Shown: one piece after another, positions 16,923 to 28,340 of the stretch | How the letters are laid out: every line of letters begins with the position of its first letter | Numbering within the stretch: position 1 is the stretch's first letter | Assembly: GCA_031272985.1 (NCBI GenBank) | Contig: JAISSU010000003.1 | Coordinates: 1-64,000 of the forward strand | DNA: 64,000 nucleotides | DNA from: Lachnospiraceae bacterium | GTDB taxonomy: Bacteria; Bacillota; Clostridia; Lachnospirales; Lachnospiraceae | Reading direction: 5' to 3' | Notes under the pieces: generated by a model | Told to the model about the DNA's origin: nothing | What the model saw: only the letters and a program-made list of their open reading frames with translations | The model's database searches: none | Translations under genes and position numbers: made by a program

Positions 16923-17864
16923 TTGACAAAAAAAGGGCGGTACTCGCTTAATAACGATAAGCTTTCGCTTTACACACGCGTGGCAGGTTATTATTACAAA
17001 GGCGGTATGACACAGGCTGAAATAGCTGACCAGCTCGGAATTTCGCGTAAATGGGTAAATAATATCTTAAAAGAATGCCTTGAGATGGGTATTGTAGAAA
17101 TCAATATCCATGGCGAAATTGCCGAACTGGTGGAAATGGAAGCCGCTCTGCAAAAGAAATATAATCTGCTGGCTGTCAGAGTGGTGGAGAGCTCACCCGG
17201 TGATGAGAATTACAAGGCCACGGGTCAGGCAGGGGCTAAGCTTCTTGCGGAATTTGTTAAAGATGGCGATATTATAGGCTTTTCAAGGGGAAGGGTCCTT
17301 TCGGAATTAGTCGAGTATCTGCCGCCGATTGATAAGAAAAACTTGATAGCCGCGCAGTTGATGGGCAGTTGGAATGATCGTTTTGACAAACTAAATGCGG
17401 ACAGCATTGTGAGGCGATTTTGCGAAAAGACAAATGCGTCTGCCAATATGCTTTATGCGCCTGTGCTTGTCGCGGATGAGGATCTAAGGGAAAGTATGAT
17501 GAGCGAGGAATATTTCATCAAATCCTATGAGGTTTCAAAGTCCTCCACCATTGCGGTCATGGGAATAAGCAGTATTGATATTAAAAAGTACCCTAAAGTC
17601 GAGCAAAGAGTTTGGGAGATTCCCAAAGCGGCAGCAGGCGAAGTATGCACGCACTTTTTTGACAAGGACGGGAAAAGCGTAACCACGGAGCTTGATAATT
17701 TCGTAATTGCCCTGTCTTTGGAAGATATGTACAGGATTCCGATACGTATCGGAGTTGCAGGGCGGCCTCGAAGATTTGAACAGGTGCTCGGAGCCATACT
17801 CGGGAAATATGTTAATGCTATTGTTATTGACTCGAATGTGGCGTACGAGTTGTTAAGTGCATAA
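16923..17864 (+). CDS. SorC/DeoR-type sugar-binding transcriptional regulator
   Basis: A 313-residue regulator. The N-terminal helix-turn-helix (about residues 19-50) contains MTQAEIADQLGISRKWVNNI. The C-terminal sugar-binding domain shares the fold of sugar-phosphate isomerases, with the typical GDIIGFSRG and late VAGRPRRF-type stretch. SorC regulators respond to phosphorylated sugars or polyols. The start is TTG with a G-rich site 6 nt upstream. It lies within the rightward operon and probably controls it through the palindrome at 10479-10492. This supports a sugar- or polyol-phosphate-like inducer. Confidence 0.9.
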   Translation: MTKKGRYSLNNDKLSLYTRVAGYYYKGGMTQAEIADQLGISRKWVNNILKECLEMGIVEINIHGEIAELVEMEAALQKKYNLLAVRVVESSPGDENYKATGQAGAKLLAEFVKDGDIIGFSRGRVLSELVEYLPPIDKKNLIAAQLMGSWNDRFDKLNADSIVRRFCEKTNASANMLYAPVLVADEDLRESMMSEEYFIKSYEVSKSSTIAVMGISSIDIKKYPKVEQRVWEIPKAAAGEVCTHFFDKDGKSVTTELDNFVIALSLEDMYRIPIRIGVAGRPRRFEQVLGAILGKYVNAIVIDSNVAYELLSA

Positions 17865-17897
17865 CTTCAGTATGCTGCAAAAGCAAATCGATACATA

Positions 17898-17916
17898 TTG
17901 TATACTTTACATACAA
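17898..17916. promoter_or_regulatory. Inverted repeat upstream of the aldolase gene
   Basis: TTGTAT and ATACAA separated by 7 nt, in the 132-nt gap before the aldolase gene. It could be a second regulator site; it does not match the palindrome at 10479. Confidence 0.25.
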
Positions 17917-17996
17917 GAATCGGTTATTGAGTTAATTAAATATAAGTCATAAAAGAAAGTCTTTATTAGAAAGGTCAGAAAAGAAAGGAATACAAA

Positions 17997-18785
17997 ATGA
18001 ACACAACACACAGAATGAATCATATCTTTGGAATTGACAAAAAGGCGCTGATAATAGCGATTGACCATGGACAGAATTTTAATGTCCTTCCCGCTCTAAA
18101 GAAACCTGGAAAGGTAATCAGCGAATGCGCATTGGCCGGAGCTGACGCTTTTTTATCTACAGTCGGCCTTCTGGATAAATTCGCCGATAGCTTCCACGGA
18201 AAAGGCGTAATATTACGTATAGACGGAGGCGTGTCGGCTCTTGGTTCAAAAGATAAACCCTTGCAAAGTGTCGTGAAGGCAGAGCAAGCTGTGGCATTGG
18301 GAGCTGATGCTATTATCACCATGTGCTTTTCGGGTTCTAAATTCGAGAATGAAACACTTTCCGCTTTATCAAGGAATATTCTCGAAGCTCACACCTGGGG
18401 ACTTCCGGTGACTGCAGAGGCGCTTCCGAGAGGCTTTGAAGGCGGCGAGGATGCGAGGACTCCAGAGAATATTACTTTCGCTTGTAAACAAGCCGTCGAA
18501 TTGGGAGCGGATATTATTAAAACGGAATATACAGGTGATATAGACTCTATGCGTAATCTCGTAGAGAGTGTTTACGCCCCGGTGGTTATTTTAGGCGGCG
18601 GAAAGAAGAAGCCTGAACGTGAATTACTGCAGGAAATCCGTGATGCATTGGATGCGGGAGCGGCCGGAATTGCAATGGGACGCAATATTTGGGGTCACGA
18701 GAATCCCGCTAAATATACCGCCGCGATTGCGAAACTTATTCACGAAGACGCAAGCGTAGAGACGGCATTGAAAGAACTCAACTAA
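17997..18785 (+). CDS. DhnA-type class I fructose-bisphosphate aldolase family protein
   Basis: A 262-residue TIM-barrel protein of the DhnA/DeoC/LsrF group. Landmarks are IDHGQNF near residue 22, the GADAFLST strand, ADIIKTEYTGD with the predicted Schiff-base lysine, and the phosphate-binding ILGGGKK and GAAGIAMGRNIWGH. Members cleave or thiolyse sugar-phosphate-like substrates. It lies 132 nt after the SorC-like regulator and probably performs the last carbon-carbon cleavage of the pathway. Which substrate is cut is unknown. Confidence 0.88.
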   Translation: MNTTHRMNHIFGIDKKALIIAIDHGQNFNVLPALKKPGKVISECALAGADAFLSTVGLLDKFADSFHGKGVILRIDGGVSALGSKDKPLQSVVKAEQAVALGADAIITMCFSGSKFENETLSALSRNILEAHTWGLPVTAEALPRGFEGGEDARTPENITFACKQAVELGADIIKTEYTGDIDSMRNLVESVYAPVVILGGGKKKPERELLQEIRDALDAGAAGIAMGRNIWGHENPAKYTAAIAKLIHEDASVETALKELN

Positions 18786-18800
18786 AATTTATTAATTTTA

Positions 18801-18829
18801 TTGACAAATAGTCGGCTATATTTTATGAT
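18801..18829 (+). promoter_or_regulatory. Sigma-A promoter of the surface-protein gene
   Basis: TTGACA, a 17-nt spacer, then TATGAT. Initiation near 18836 gives a leader of about 100 nt containing two hairpins before the adhesin ATG. Confidence 0.65.
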
Positions 18830-18834
18830 ATTTT

Positions 18835-18906
18835 CCAGAAAAGTGTAATTTTATACATATTCTGGCTTGGCAGGGGAAGAACAAGTACGAGAAGTGCTTG
18901 TTCTTC
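18835..18906 (+). promoter_or_regulatory. Structured leader of the surface-protein gene
   Basis: Hairpin A pairs CCAGAA with TTCTGG (18835-18865). Hairpin B has a 10-bp perfect stem GAAGAACAAG / CTTGTTCTTC, extended to 13 bp (18876-18906) and followed by TTTCAGTTT. Hairpin B resembles a terminator placed between promoter and gene, so an attenuator is possible. It does not match a riboswitch class I recognise. Confidence 0.4.
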
Positions 18907-18934
18907 TTTCAGTTTATATGTTTGGAGGGCTACT

Positions 18935-20623
18935 ATGAGTAGAATAATAAGGAAACGCAGTTTATTAATGTCGGTAATTTGCTTATTTTTTACAATCGTA
19001 GTTTCTATATTGGCATACCGTAAAGATGCAAATGCGGCAGCTGATGATAATTCATATCAGCTCGAATTTAAATATCAGGACAGTATTCAAATCAGGTATC
19101 AGCACAAGGTCACGGGATCCGATATATGGTGGACGGGTAACGGGGATATTCCGATGACGCGTCGCTTGCAGCACTTAATAACAGGTATCCAAACCTAAGT
19201 GATGATTTGGGGTCACTTCCTGCTATCACATATGATGTGGCAGTAATGGCGACAAAGACAGCGGTCTGGCATTTTACAAACCCTGACGTGGTTTATATCG
19301 GAACGAGTTTTCTGACGGCGAGCAAGGGTGATGTAAACAGCCCGGAGGGAATTAAACAGCGTCAGTTCGTAGCACTCATGAAAAGGCTTATTGCGGACGC
19401 GAGTGCTTTTGCGGCGTCGGGTGACCCATTAAGCCCGACTACTGATTTTGCTATAAGCATAGGTACAGGATTTTCGGCACCACCCCCTGCTGAGACGGGA
19501 TATTATTTCGAAGGACCTTATAGAGTTTCAAGCAGTGGGAATGTGGTTTCTTATGACAAGGTATTTATTGATCTGGAAGATAAAAATAAATCTGTTTCGG
19601 ACATTACTATCGTGAAAGCCGACGGGACGCCATTTCCTTTAGATTTTCAAAGATATGGCGGCGACAGCAGCGATTTGGGAGTGGGAGTCGCATTAGATGA
19701 GGAATTTTTCCTTAAAATACCCGACACCCATACAGATTTGAATGGAATTAAAGGGAACACCGATTAACATAAACACCATTTCAAACGCTACAGTAATCAG
19801 CGGTCAGCATGGTGTATTCTCGATAACCGCAAACCCGAATAATCAGGGAACTGCAACGATTAGCGAATTGGCACTCGGAGACTATCTCATTACGGAATTA
19901 GATGCTGATAACGAGCAGGTTTCATACCACATTAATGGTGAGACTTCGCAAACGCACGGGAAGACTGCGGCCGTCTCCGTAACGGCGAGTAACGATCCTG
20001 AGGTTACGTTTACAGATTATCCAAAAGCTCCGGAAATCAGAATCTATAAGCTGGGAGATAAGGATGGGCTGTTTGGGCTTGCGGGAACAAAATTTTCTAT
20101 TTCTCATGATGCGGTAAACGGAGTAATTAATTGGGAGGGAACGACCAATGAATTAGGCGATATGCTGGTTCCTAACTTACCTAAACATCCGGATTTTGAA
20201 GGAGATTATTATCTGAAAGAGGTCTCGGTTGCTGATTCGCATTATGAAAAGCTAGCAGGAGAAATAATTATCAAAGTTAAAGGCGATGGCACAGTGGAAT
20301 CCGTGACGCCAATAGATGAAAAGGATAAGGAGTTGGTAGCCGTATCGGGCATTGGGACAAATATTGTTTCCATTACAGTTACTAATCATTATAATGAAAA
20401 TCCTGAAAAGCCGCAAGAGCCGGATAACCCGAAGCCGGATAATCCAAAGCCGGATAACCCAAAGCCCGATAGTCCGAAACCCGATGCACCAAAGGATAAT
20501 AACCCGCCTGTTCAGACAGGTGATGATGCGAATATTTTACTTTGGATTGGACTTTTAACAACGGCTGTGGTAGTATTGGTAGCGGTAGTTTTGGTTAAGA
20601 GAAAGCGAAAAAAAGATAGTTGA
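18935..20623 (+). pseudogene. Cell-wall-anchored adhesin/pilin-like protein, two frameshifts
   Basis: A signal-anchored N-terminus and the first part lie in one frame (18935-19198), the middle in another (to 19767), and the C-terminus back in the first (to 20623). Adding one G to the GGGG run at 19142-19145 restores N-G-G-Y-S-D-D-A. Removing one base from AAAGGG at 19750-19755 restores N-G-I-K-G-T-P-I. The joined product resembles thioester-domain adhesins: a TED-like part, a Cna-B-like fold near 20030-20400, a proline repeat (NPKPD units), the sorting-type motif PVQTGD, a membrane helix and a KRKRKK tail. The family's thioester Cys and Gln are not evident (TKTAVW where Q is usual). Sequencing error or real decay cannot be separated here. 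Confidence 0.65.
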
Positions 20624-20657
20624 TTCAAAAAGTTCAAGAAAAATTCAAAAAATCTAT

Positions 20658-20687
20658 TTGACTTTTTTCATGGTGGCGTGGTATATT
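20658..20687 (+). promoter_or_regulatory. Promoter of the rpoBC operon
   Basis: TTGACT, an 18-nt spacer, then TATATT. The leader to the rpoB ATG is about 115 nt, without an evident terminator. Confidence 0.55.
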
Positions 20688-20810
20688 GGAAAATGCGACA
20701 TTGTGGGTTACTGTGCTCATTTATTGTACAATTAGTTGATAAATGGCTACCCGTTTTTGTCAGTATTGCACAGAAGCCTCTAAAATTCTAACGAGGAGTG
20801 AAACGTCTAT

Positions 20811-23800
20811 ATGGAAAAAAACAGAATTCGTCCCATTCGCAGCGGTAAAAGAGACAGGATGAGCTTTTCCAGACAAAAGGAAGTTCTCCAGATGCCGAAC
20901 CTTATTGAAGTACAGAAGGATTCATACGGTTGGTTTCTAAAGGAGGGCTTAAGGGAAGTTTTTGCTGATATTTCGCCTATCGCCGATTACAGCGGACACC
21001 TCAGTCTGGAATTCGTGGATTTCACGCTCTGCGAAGATGATATTAAGTACACCATTGAGGAGTGTAAGGAGCGTGACGCTACCTATTCAGCCCCTCTTAA
21101 GGTGAAGGTTCGTCTCCACAATAAGGAAACCGGCGAGATTAACGAACACGATATTTTCATGGGTGAAATGCCGCTTATGACCGGCACAGGTACATTTGTA
21201 ATTAATGGTGCCGAGCGTGTTATAGTCAGCCAGCTTGTGCGCTCGCCCGGTATTTATTATGCGATTGATCATGATAAATCAGGAAAGCCGTTATTTTCGT
21301 GTACTGTTATTCCGAATCGCGGTGCATGGCTGGAGTACGAGACTGACTCCAATGATGTTTTTTATGCACGTGTAGACAGAACGAGAAAGGTTCCGGTTAC
21401 GGTTCTGATTAGAGCCTTGGGTTACGGTGCGGACGAGGAAATAGTAGAATTGTTCGGGGATGAGCCAAAGATTATGGCGAGTATTGAAAAGGATTCCGCG
21501 AGCAATTATCAGGAAGGACTCTTGGAGCTCTATAAAAAGATTCGTCCCGGAGAGCCTTTGGCTGTTGACAGCGCCGAGGGCTTAATCACGAGTATGTTTT
21601 TTGACCCGAGAAGATATGATCTCGCAAAGGTCGGACGTTATAAATTCAATAAAAAATTAGCACTGAAGAATCGCATCAAAGGCGCTGTTTTAGCAGAAGA
21701 TGCTGTTTCCGCAGTTTCAGGAGAGGTGATTGCCGAAAAAGGCACGACTCTTAATGCCGAATTAGCTGAAAAGATACAGGATGGGGCTGTTCCTTTTGTT
21801 TTCGTAGTAGGTCCCGAAGATAATAGAAAAGTCAAAATTCTTTCAAATAGGATGGTTCATTTGGACGCAGTGGTAGACGACATTGACCCGAAAGAAGTCG
21901 GAGTAAACGAGATGGTTTATTATCCGGTTCTTGAAGGTTTGCTTGAGGAAACCGCAGGCGACATTGACGAACTGAAAAGTGCTATCCGCAGTAATTTGGC
22001 TGATTTGATTCCGAAGCACATCACCAAAGAAGATGTTTTTGCTTCTATTAATTATTGTATTCATTTGGAGTACGGTTTCGGGAATTCTGACGACATTGAC
22101 CATTTAGGAAACCGTCGTATCCGTGCCGTGGGAGAATTACTCCAGAATCAATACAGAATCGGTCTTTCCAGACTCGAAAGAGTGGTCAGGGAGCGAATGA
22201 CGACACAGGATCAAGAAGGCATCACGCCTCAGTCACTGATTAATATAAAGCCTGTCACTGCAGCGGTTAAGGAATTCTTCGGTTCATCACAGCTTTCACA
22301 GTTCATGGATCAGAATAACCCATTGGCGGAGCTGACACATAAAAGACGTCTCTCGGCACTGGGGCCCGGAGGTCTCTCCAGAGACCGCGCGGGATTTGAA
22401 GTGCGTGATGTTCACTACTCCCATTATGGAAGAATGTGTCCTATAGAGACCCCTGAAGGTCCCAATATAGGCTTGATTAATTCGCTTGCGACATATGCGA
22501 GGATAAATCAATACGGATTTATTGAGGCACCATACAGGAAGATCAATCACGACGATCCTGAAAACCCCGTTGTCACCGATGAGGTAGTCTATATGGCAGC
22601 GGACGAGGAAGATAATTACCATGTCGCTCAAGCGAATGAGCCTTTGGATGACGAGGGACACTTTGTCAGAAAGAATGTTTCCGGTCGTTACCGAGACGAG
22701 ACTCAGGAATATGAGCGTTCGGAATTTGATTTTATGGACACCTCGCCTAAGATGGTATTCTCTGTGGCGACGGCTTTGATTCCTTTCCTTGAAAATGACG
22801 ATGCGAATCGCGCACTTATGGGTTCGAATATGCAGCGTCAGGCTGTGCCCTTAATGGTGACGGAAGCCCCTATCGTAGGCACGGGTATGGAGGAAAAAGC
22901 AGCAGTTGACTCCGGTCTTTGCTGCGTGGCGACAGCCGACGGTACGGTAGAGCGAGTCACCGCGACCGAGATTTTCGTTCGTGATGATAAGACAAATGAG
23001 ATTAAAAAATACAAACTTACGAAATTCCTTCGAAGCAATCAGAGCAACTGTTACAATCAAAAGCCTATTGTCTTCAAAGGTGATCATATTAAGGCCGGTG
23101 ATGTTATTGCCGATGGGCCTTCGACCTGTAAAGGAGAAATGGCATTAGGAAAGAATCCTCTTATCGGATTTATGACCTGGGAAGGTTATAATTACGAGGA
23201 TGCCGTGCTATTATCGGAGCGTCTCGTTCAGGATGATGTTTATACGTCCATCCATATTGAGGAATATGAACAGGAAGCCCGTGACACAAAGCTTGGACCC
23301 GAGGAGATCTCCAGGGATATCCCCGGCGTCGGTGAAGAAGCACTAAAGAATCTCGACGAAAGAGGTGTCATTCGTATTGGCGCAGAGGTGCGCGCAGGAG
23401 ATATCTTGGTCGGAAAGGTTACCCCTAAAGGAGAAACCGAGCTTACCGCTGAGGAACGTCTGCTTCGTGCCATTTTCGGTGAGAAAGCCCGCGAAGTCAG
23501 AGATACATCGTTAAAGGTGCCTCACGGAGAATACGGCATTGTCGTAGATGCTAAAGTTTTTACTCGCGAAAACGGAGATGAATTAAGCCCGGGTGTTAAT
23601 GAGGCTGTTAGAATTTACATCGCTCAAAAGCGTAAAATAAGCGTCGGTGATAAGATGGCCGGTCGTCACGGGAATAAGGGTGTTGTTTCGCGCGTATTGC
23701 CGATAGAAGATATGCCTTTCCTTGAAAACGGACGTCCGCTTGACATCGTTCTTAACCCATTGGGCGTTCCGTCGCGTATGAACATCGGACAGGTTTTGGA

Positions 23801-24689
23801 GATTCACTTGTCATTGGCGGCGAAAGCACTTGGCTTTGATGTTTCCACCCCGGTTTTTGACGGAGCCGATGAAAATGACATAATGGATACTCTCGATTTA
23901 GCCAATGACTATGTCAATCTGTCATGGGAGGAGTTCGAGAAAAAGCATAAAAAGGAATTGTTGCCATCTATTTTGGAAAAGCTTTCCGCTAATAGGGACC
24001 ACAGAAGCGAATGGAAGGGTGTGCCGATTTCCAGAGACGGTAAAGTCAGGCTTCGTGACGGGCGTACGGGAGAGTATTTCGACGCACCTGTTACGGTAGG
24101 CCATATGCATTACCTTAAACTCCATCACCTCGTGGACGATAAGATTCACGCCCGTTCTACGGGACCGTACTCACTCGTGACTCAGCAGCCTCTCGGCGGA
24201 AAAGCTCAGTTTGGCGGACAGCGTTTCGGTGAAATGGAAGTTTGGGCATTAGAGGCCTATGGAGCATCATATACTTTACAGGAAATACTGACGATGAAGT
24301 CGGATGATGTGATCGGTCGTGTAAAGACTTATGAGGCGATTATCAAGGGTGAAAATATACCCGAACCCGGCATTCCCGAGTCCTTTAAGGTGTTGTTGAA
24401 AGAATTGCAGTCTCTGGGATTGGATGTGCGCGTACTTCGCGAGGACAATACCGAAGTGGAGATAAAAGAAACCGTTGATATGGGTGAGACCGATTTGCGC
24501 TTCCTCTTGGAAGGTGACAGAAAATACAGACCCAATGAATCCTTCGCCGGACGCGGATTTACGAGTCAGGAATTCAAAGACGGTGAATTGGTGAATGTAG
24601 ACGAAGAACCCGACGATTTTGATTATGATTTGGATGAAGAAATCGGATTTGATGACTCTGACGATGCGGAAGACGATTTTGAAGAATAG
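20811..24689 (+). CDS. rpoB: DNA-directed RNA polymerase beta subunit
   Basis: A 1292-residue protein of normal length for Clostridia. It forms the catalytic core of RNA polymerase with beta prime and the alpha dimer. The rifampicin-binding region reads [20 protein letters not shown] with the conserved Q, D, H and R residues of susceptible enzymes, followed by [18 protein letters not shown]. The C-terminal half has [10 protein letters not shown] and [13 protein letters not shown]. The tail is acidic. GAGGAG lies 12 nt before the ATG, a slightly long gap. It has its own promoter and is followed by rpoC after 14 nt. The rplJ-rplL genes that usually precede it are absent. Confidence 0.98.
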   Translation: MEKNRIRPIRSGKRDRMSFSRQKEVLQMPNLIEVQKDSYGWFLKEGLREVFADISPIADYSGHLSLEFVDFTLCEDDIKYTIEECKERDATYSAPLKVKVRLHNKETGEINEHDIFMGEMPLMTGTGTFVINGAERVIVSQLVRSPGIYYAIDHDKSGKPLFSCTVIPNRGAWLEYETDSNDVFYARVDRTRKVPVTVLIRALGYGADEEIVELFGDEPKIMASIEKDSASNYQEGLLELYKKIRPGEPLAVDSAEGLITSMFFDPRRYDLAKVGRYKFNKKLALKNRIKGAVLAEDAVSAVSGEVIAEKGTTLNAELAEKIQDGAVPFVFVVGPEDNRKVKILSNRMVHLDAVVDDIDPKEVGVNEMVYYPVLEGLLEETAGDIDELKSAIRSNLADLIPKHITKEDVFASINYCIHLEYGFGNSDDIDHLGNRRIRAVGELLQNQYRIGLSRLERVVRERMTTQDQEGITPQSLINIKPVTAAVKEFFGSSQLSQFMDQNNPLAELTHKRRLSALGPGGLSRDRAGFEVRDVHYSHYGRMCPIETPEGPNIGLINSLATYARINQYGFIEAPYRKINHDDPENPVVTDEVVYMAADEEDNYHVAQANEPLDDEGHFVRKNVSGRYRDETQEYERSEFDFMDTSPKMVFSVATALIPFLENDDANRALMGSNMQRQAVPLMVTEAPIVGTGMEEKAAVDSGLCCVATADGTVERVTATEIFVRDDKTNEIKKYKLTKFLRSNQSNCYNQKPIVFKGDHIKAGDVIADGPSTCKGEMALGKNPLIGFMTWEGYNYEDAVLLSERLVQDDVYTSIHIEEYEQEARDTKLGPEEISRDIPGVGEEALKNLDERGVIRIGAEVRAGDILVGKVTPKGETELTAEERLLRAIFGEKAREVRDTSLKVPHGEYGIVVDAKVFTRENGDELSPGVNEAVRIYIAQKRKISVGDKMAGRHGNKGVVSRVLPIEDMPFLENGRPLDIVLNPLGVPSRMNIGQVLEIHLSLAAKALGFDVSTPVFDGADENDIMDTLDLANDYVNLSWEEFEKKHKKELLPSILEKLSANRDHRSEWKGVPISRDGKVRLRDGRTGEYFDAPVTVGHMHYLKLHHLVDDKIHARSTGPYSLVTQQPLGGKAQFGGQRFGEMEVWALEAYGASYTLQEILTMKSDDVIGRVKTYEAIIKGENIPEPGIPESFKVLLKELQSLGLDVRVLREDNTEVEIKETVDMGETDLRFLLEGDRKYRPNESFAGRGFTSQEFKDGELVNVDEEPDDFDYDLDEEIGFDDSDDAEDDFEE

Positions 24690-24703
24690 AAAGGGGCGTA
24701 AAT

Positions 24704-27700
24704 ATGCCGTTAAATAATCGAGTGCAAAACTATCAGCCTATGACCTTTGACTCAATTAAAATAGGACTTGCTTCTCCGGAAAAGATTCTGGAATGGTCAA
24801 GAGGCGAGGTGACAAAGCCCGAAACGATTAATTACCGTACCTTAAAACCCGAACGGGATGGACTTTTCTGTGAGAAGATTTTCGGACCCAGCAAAGACTG
24901 GGAATGTCACTGTGGGAAGTACAAAAAGATTCGCTATAAAGGCGTTATCTGCGACCGTTGCGGCGTGGAAGTCACAAAGGCGAGCGTTCGCCGTGAGCGT
25001 ATGGGACACATCAGTCTCGCAGCGCCTGTTTCGCATATCTGGTATTTCAAAGGAATACCGAGCCGAATGGGATTGATATTGGATTTATCACCGCGTGCAT
25101 TAGAGAAGGTCCTCTATTTTGCGTCATATATCGTATTGGACCCAAAAGAATCCAATCTTCTATATAAGCAAATTCTCACCGAAAATGAATATCAGGAAGC
25201 CCGTGAAGCGTGGGGAAACAATGGTTTTCGTGTAGGCATGGGAGCCGAGGCAATAAAGGAGCTCCTTGAAGCAATAAAATTGGATAAGGAATACGAAGAA
25301 TTACAAGAAGGACTCCAAAATGCCGTCGGTCAGAAACGTGCGAGGATCGTAAAGCGTCTCGAAGTGGTAGAGGCCTTCCGTGAGTCGGGAAATAAACCGC
25401 AGTGGATGGTCATGACCGTGATTCCTGTTATTCCTCCGGATCTTCGTCCTATGGTACAGTTAGATGGCGGACGTTTCGCGACCAGTGATTTAAATGACCT
25501 TTACAGAAGAATAATAAACCGCAATAACCGCCTTAAGAGACTTTTGGAATTGGGAGCGCCCGATATTATCGTTCGCAATGAAAAGAGAATGCTTCAGGAG
25601 GCAGTCGATGCGCTCATTGATAACGGGCGCAGAGGACGTCCGGTAACGGGACCCGGAAATCGCGCCTTGAAATCATTATCGAATATGCTTAAAGGTAAAT
25701 CAGGGCGTTTCCGTCAGAATCTCCTCGGCAAGCGTGTGGATTATTCCGGACGTTCGGTTATCGTGGTCGGACCTGAATTAAAGATTTATCAATGCGGTCT
25801 TCCAAAGGAAATGGCGATTGAGCTCTTTAAGCCTTTCGTTATGAAGGAACTCGTCCAAAATGGGACGGCTCATAATATTAAAAACGCAAAGAAAATGGTC
25901 GAAAGACTCCAGAGCGAGGTCTGGGATGTACTCGAAGAGGTAATTAAGGAGCATCCGGTTATGCTAAACCGCGCCCCTACGCTTCACCGTCTCGGCATTC
26001 AGGCTTTTGAGCCTATTCTCGTTGAAGGTAAGGCGATAAAGCTTCATCCTCTGGTATGTACCGCGTACAATGCCGATTTCGACGGCGACCAGATGGCTGT
26101 TCATCTTCCGCTTTCGGTAGAAGCTCAGGCTGAATGCAGATTTTTACTGCTTTCCCCGAATAATCTTCTGAAGCCCTCGGATGGCGGTCCCGTGGCTGTT
26201 CCTTCACAGGATATGGTTCTCGGTATTTATTACCTGACGCAAGAGCGTCCGGGATCCAAAGGTGAAGGTAAATACTTTAAAAACATAAATGAGGCTATTC
26301 TCGCATATGAGAATGGTGCCATTACATTGCACTCTAAAATAAAAGTGCGTAAAGAAGGAATAGGTGCCGATGGTACTAAAAAATCCATTATGATTGAATC
26401 GACTGTAGGAAGGCTCATCTTCAATGAAATCATTCCGCAGGATCTCGGCTATGTGAACCGTGAGCTTCCGGAAAACGATCTGCTTCCCGAGATTGATTTT
26501 CATGTTGGGAAAAAGCATCTGAAGGAGATCCTTGAGAAGGTTATAAACACCCACGGAGCTACAGCTACGGCAGAGGTGCTCGATGCAATTAAGACTCTCG
26601 GTTATAAGTACGCGACGAAAGCCGCGATGACGGTTTCGATTTCCGATATGACCGTGCCTGCCGAAAAGGCTGAAATGATTGAAGCGGCCCAGGAAAAGGT
26701 GGACCTTATTAATCAGAATCGCCGCCGCGGTTGGGTGACTGAAGAGGAGCGATATAAAGAAGTTGTTGAGATTTGGAAAAATACTGATGATGCACTTACC
26801 GAAAAACTGATGGAGGGTCTGGATGCCTACAATAATATATACATGATGGCAGATTCAGGAGCCCGTGGTTCGGACAAGCAAATTAAGCAGCTCGCCGGTA
26901 TGCGTGGACTTATGCAAAATACTTCCGGACGTACAATAGAGCTTCCGATTAAGTCGAATTTCCGAGAAGGTCTCGATGTTTTGGAATATTTCATTTCCGC
27001 TCACGGCGCCAGAAAGGGTCTGTCGGATACCGCGCTTCGTACCGCGGACTCAGGTTACCTTACCAGACGTCTCGTTGATGTCTCTCAGGAGCTTATTATT
27101 CGCGAGACGGATTGTTGCGAAGGTTCGGATGAGATCCCGGGCACTTATGTAAAAGCCTTTATGGATGGAAATGAGGAAATTGAGAGTTTGCGTGAGCGTA
27201 TTACGGGACGTTATCTCGCCGAGGATGTCGTTAATGCAAAAGGCGAAGTCATCGTGGCAGCAAATCATATGGTGACCCCGAAACGCGCTGCTTTAATAAT
27301 TGAACAAGGCGCTGATAAGAACGGCGGTCCGTTAAAGCAGGTGAAAATCAGGACGATTCTGACTTGTAAGTGCCACAATGGTATATGTGCTAAATGCTAT
27401 GGAGCCAATATGGCCACCGGAGAGCCGGTTCAGGTGGGTGAGGCCGTCGGAATTATAGCGGCCCAGTCTATCGGGGAGCCGGGTACTCAGTTGACTATGC
27501 GTACCTTCCATACAGGCGGTGTGGCTGGTGATGATATCACACAGGGTCTTCCGCGTGTTGAGGAGCTTTTCGAGGCCAGAAAGCCTAAGAGGACTGCTAT
27601 TATATCGGATTTCGCCGGTGTCGCTACTATTGATGACCAAAAGAAAAAGCGTGAGATTAGAGTAGAGAACTCCGAAACGGGAGAATCAAAATCCTATCTC

Positions 27701-28327
27701 ATTCCATACAATTATCGCATAAAGATAGAAGATCAGCAGGAAGTAGAAGCAGGTGACGAGCTGACCGAAGGTAGTGTGAATCCGCACGACATCCTAAAGA
27801 TTAAGGGATTAAAGGCGGTTCAGGATTACATGCTTCAGGAAGTTCAGCGCGTTTACCGTCTGCAGGGTGTTGAGATCAATGATAAGCATATCGAGGTCAT
27901 TGTCCGACAGATGCTGAAAAAGGTCCGCATTGAGGAAACAGGCGATTCGGGATTTTTACCCGGCACAAATGTTGATATCCTTGAATTTGAGGATACGAAT
28001 GCGAGACTGAATGAAGAAGGCAAAGAGCCTGCCACCGGAGAGCAGATAATGCTCGGTATCACGAAGGCATCTCTTGCTACGAATTCATTCCTTTCGGCGG
28101 CATCTTTCCAGGAGACTACTAAGGTATTGACCGAGGCAGCCATAAAAGGAAAGGTAGACCCACTGATTGGACTCAAGGAAAACGTCATCATCGGAAAGCA
28201 TATCCCGGCAGGTACCGGTATGCGCAAATACCGAAGCGTACAGTTAGATTCCGATAATGCCATAGACGATGATATTATGGTAGATGAGGACATGGAAGAA
28301 ATTTTGAGACAGCATACAGCGCAGTAA
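24704..28327 (+). CDS. rpoC: DNA-directed RNA polymerase beta prime subunit
   Basis: A 1207-residue protein, standard for Firmicutes. The N-terminal zinc site is [20 protein letters not shown], the active-site NADFDGD is at residues 456-462, and the second zinc cluster is [11 protein letters not shown]. The trigger loop region is near [20 protein letters not shown]. It is co-transcribed with rpoB. The next gene, 13 nt on, is an HD-domain protein rather than the rpsL-rpsG pair found in many genomes. Confidence 0.98.
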   Translation: MPLNNRVQNYQPMTFDSIKIGLASPEKILEWSRGEVTKPETINYRTLKPERDGLFCEKIFGPSKDWECHCGKYKKIRYKGVICDRCGVEVTKASVRRERMGHISLAAPVSHIWYFKGIPSRMGLILDLSPRALEKVLYFASYIVLDPKESNLLYKQILTENEYQEAREAWGNNGFRVGMGAEAIKELLEAIKLDKEYEELQEGLQNAVGQKRARIVKRLEVVEAFRESGNKPQWMVMTVIPVIPPDLRPMVQLDGGRFATSDLNDLYRRIINRNNRLKRLLELGAPDIIVRNEKRMLQEAVDALIDNGRRGRPVTGPGNRALKSLSNMLKGKSGRFRQNLLGKRVDYSGRSVIVVGPELKIYQCGLPKEMAIELFKPFVMKELVQNGTAHNIKNAKKMVERLQSEVWDVLEEVIKEHPVMLNRAPTLHRLGIQAFEPILVEGKAIKLHPLVCTAYNADFDGDQMAVHLPLSVEAQAECRFLLLSPNNLLKPSDGGPVAVPSQDMVLGIYYLTQERPGSKGEGKYFKNINEAILAYENGAITLHSKIKVRKEGIGADGTKKSIMIESTVGRLIFNEIIPQDLGYVNRELPENDLLPEIDFHVGKKHLKEILEKVINTHGATATAEVLDAIKTLGYKYATKAAMTVSISDMTVPAEKAEMIEAAQEKVDLINQNRRRGWVTEEERYKEVVEIWKNTDDALTEKLMEGLDAYNNIYMMADSGARGSDKQIKQLAGMRGLMQNTSGRTIELPIKSNFREGLDVLEYFISAHGARKGLSDTALRTADSGYLTRRLVDVSQELIIRETDCCEGSDEIPGTYVKAFMDGNEEIESLRERITGRYLAEDVVNAKGEVIVAANHMVTPKRAALIIEQGADKNGGPLKQVKIRTILTCKCHNGICAKCYGANMATGEPVQVGEAVGIIAAQSIGEPGTQLTMRTFHTGGVAGDDITQGLPRVEELFEARKPKRTAIISDFAGVATIDDQKKKREIRVENSETGESKSYLIPYNYRIKIEDQQEVEAGDELTEGSVNPHDILKIKGLKAVQDYMLQEVQRVYRLQGVEINDKHIEVIVRQMLKKVRIEETGDSGFLPGTNVDILEFEDTNARLNEEGKEPATGEQIMLGITKASLATNSFLSAASFQETTKVLTEAAIKGKVDPLIGLKENVIIGKHIPAGTGMRKYRSVQLDSDNAIDDDIMVDEDMEEILRQHTAQ

Positions 28328-28340
28328 ACAAAGGGGTACC

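Noticed and set aside
20410..20500. Short direct repeats that could look like a CRISPR or satellite
   Set aside because: They encode the proline-rich NPKPD wall-spanning repeat of the adhesin; there are no spacers.
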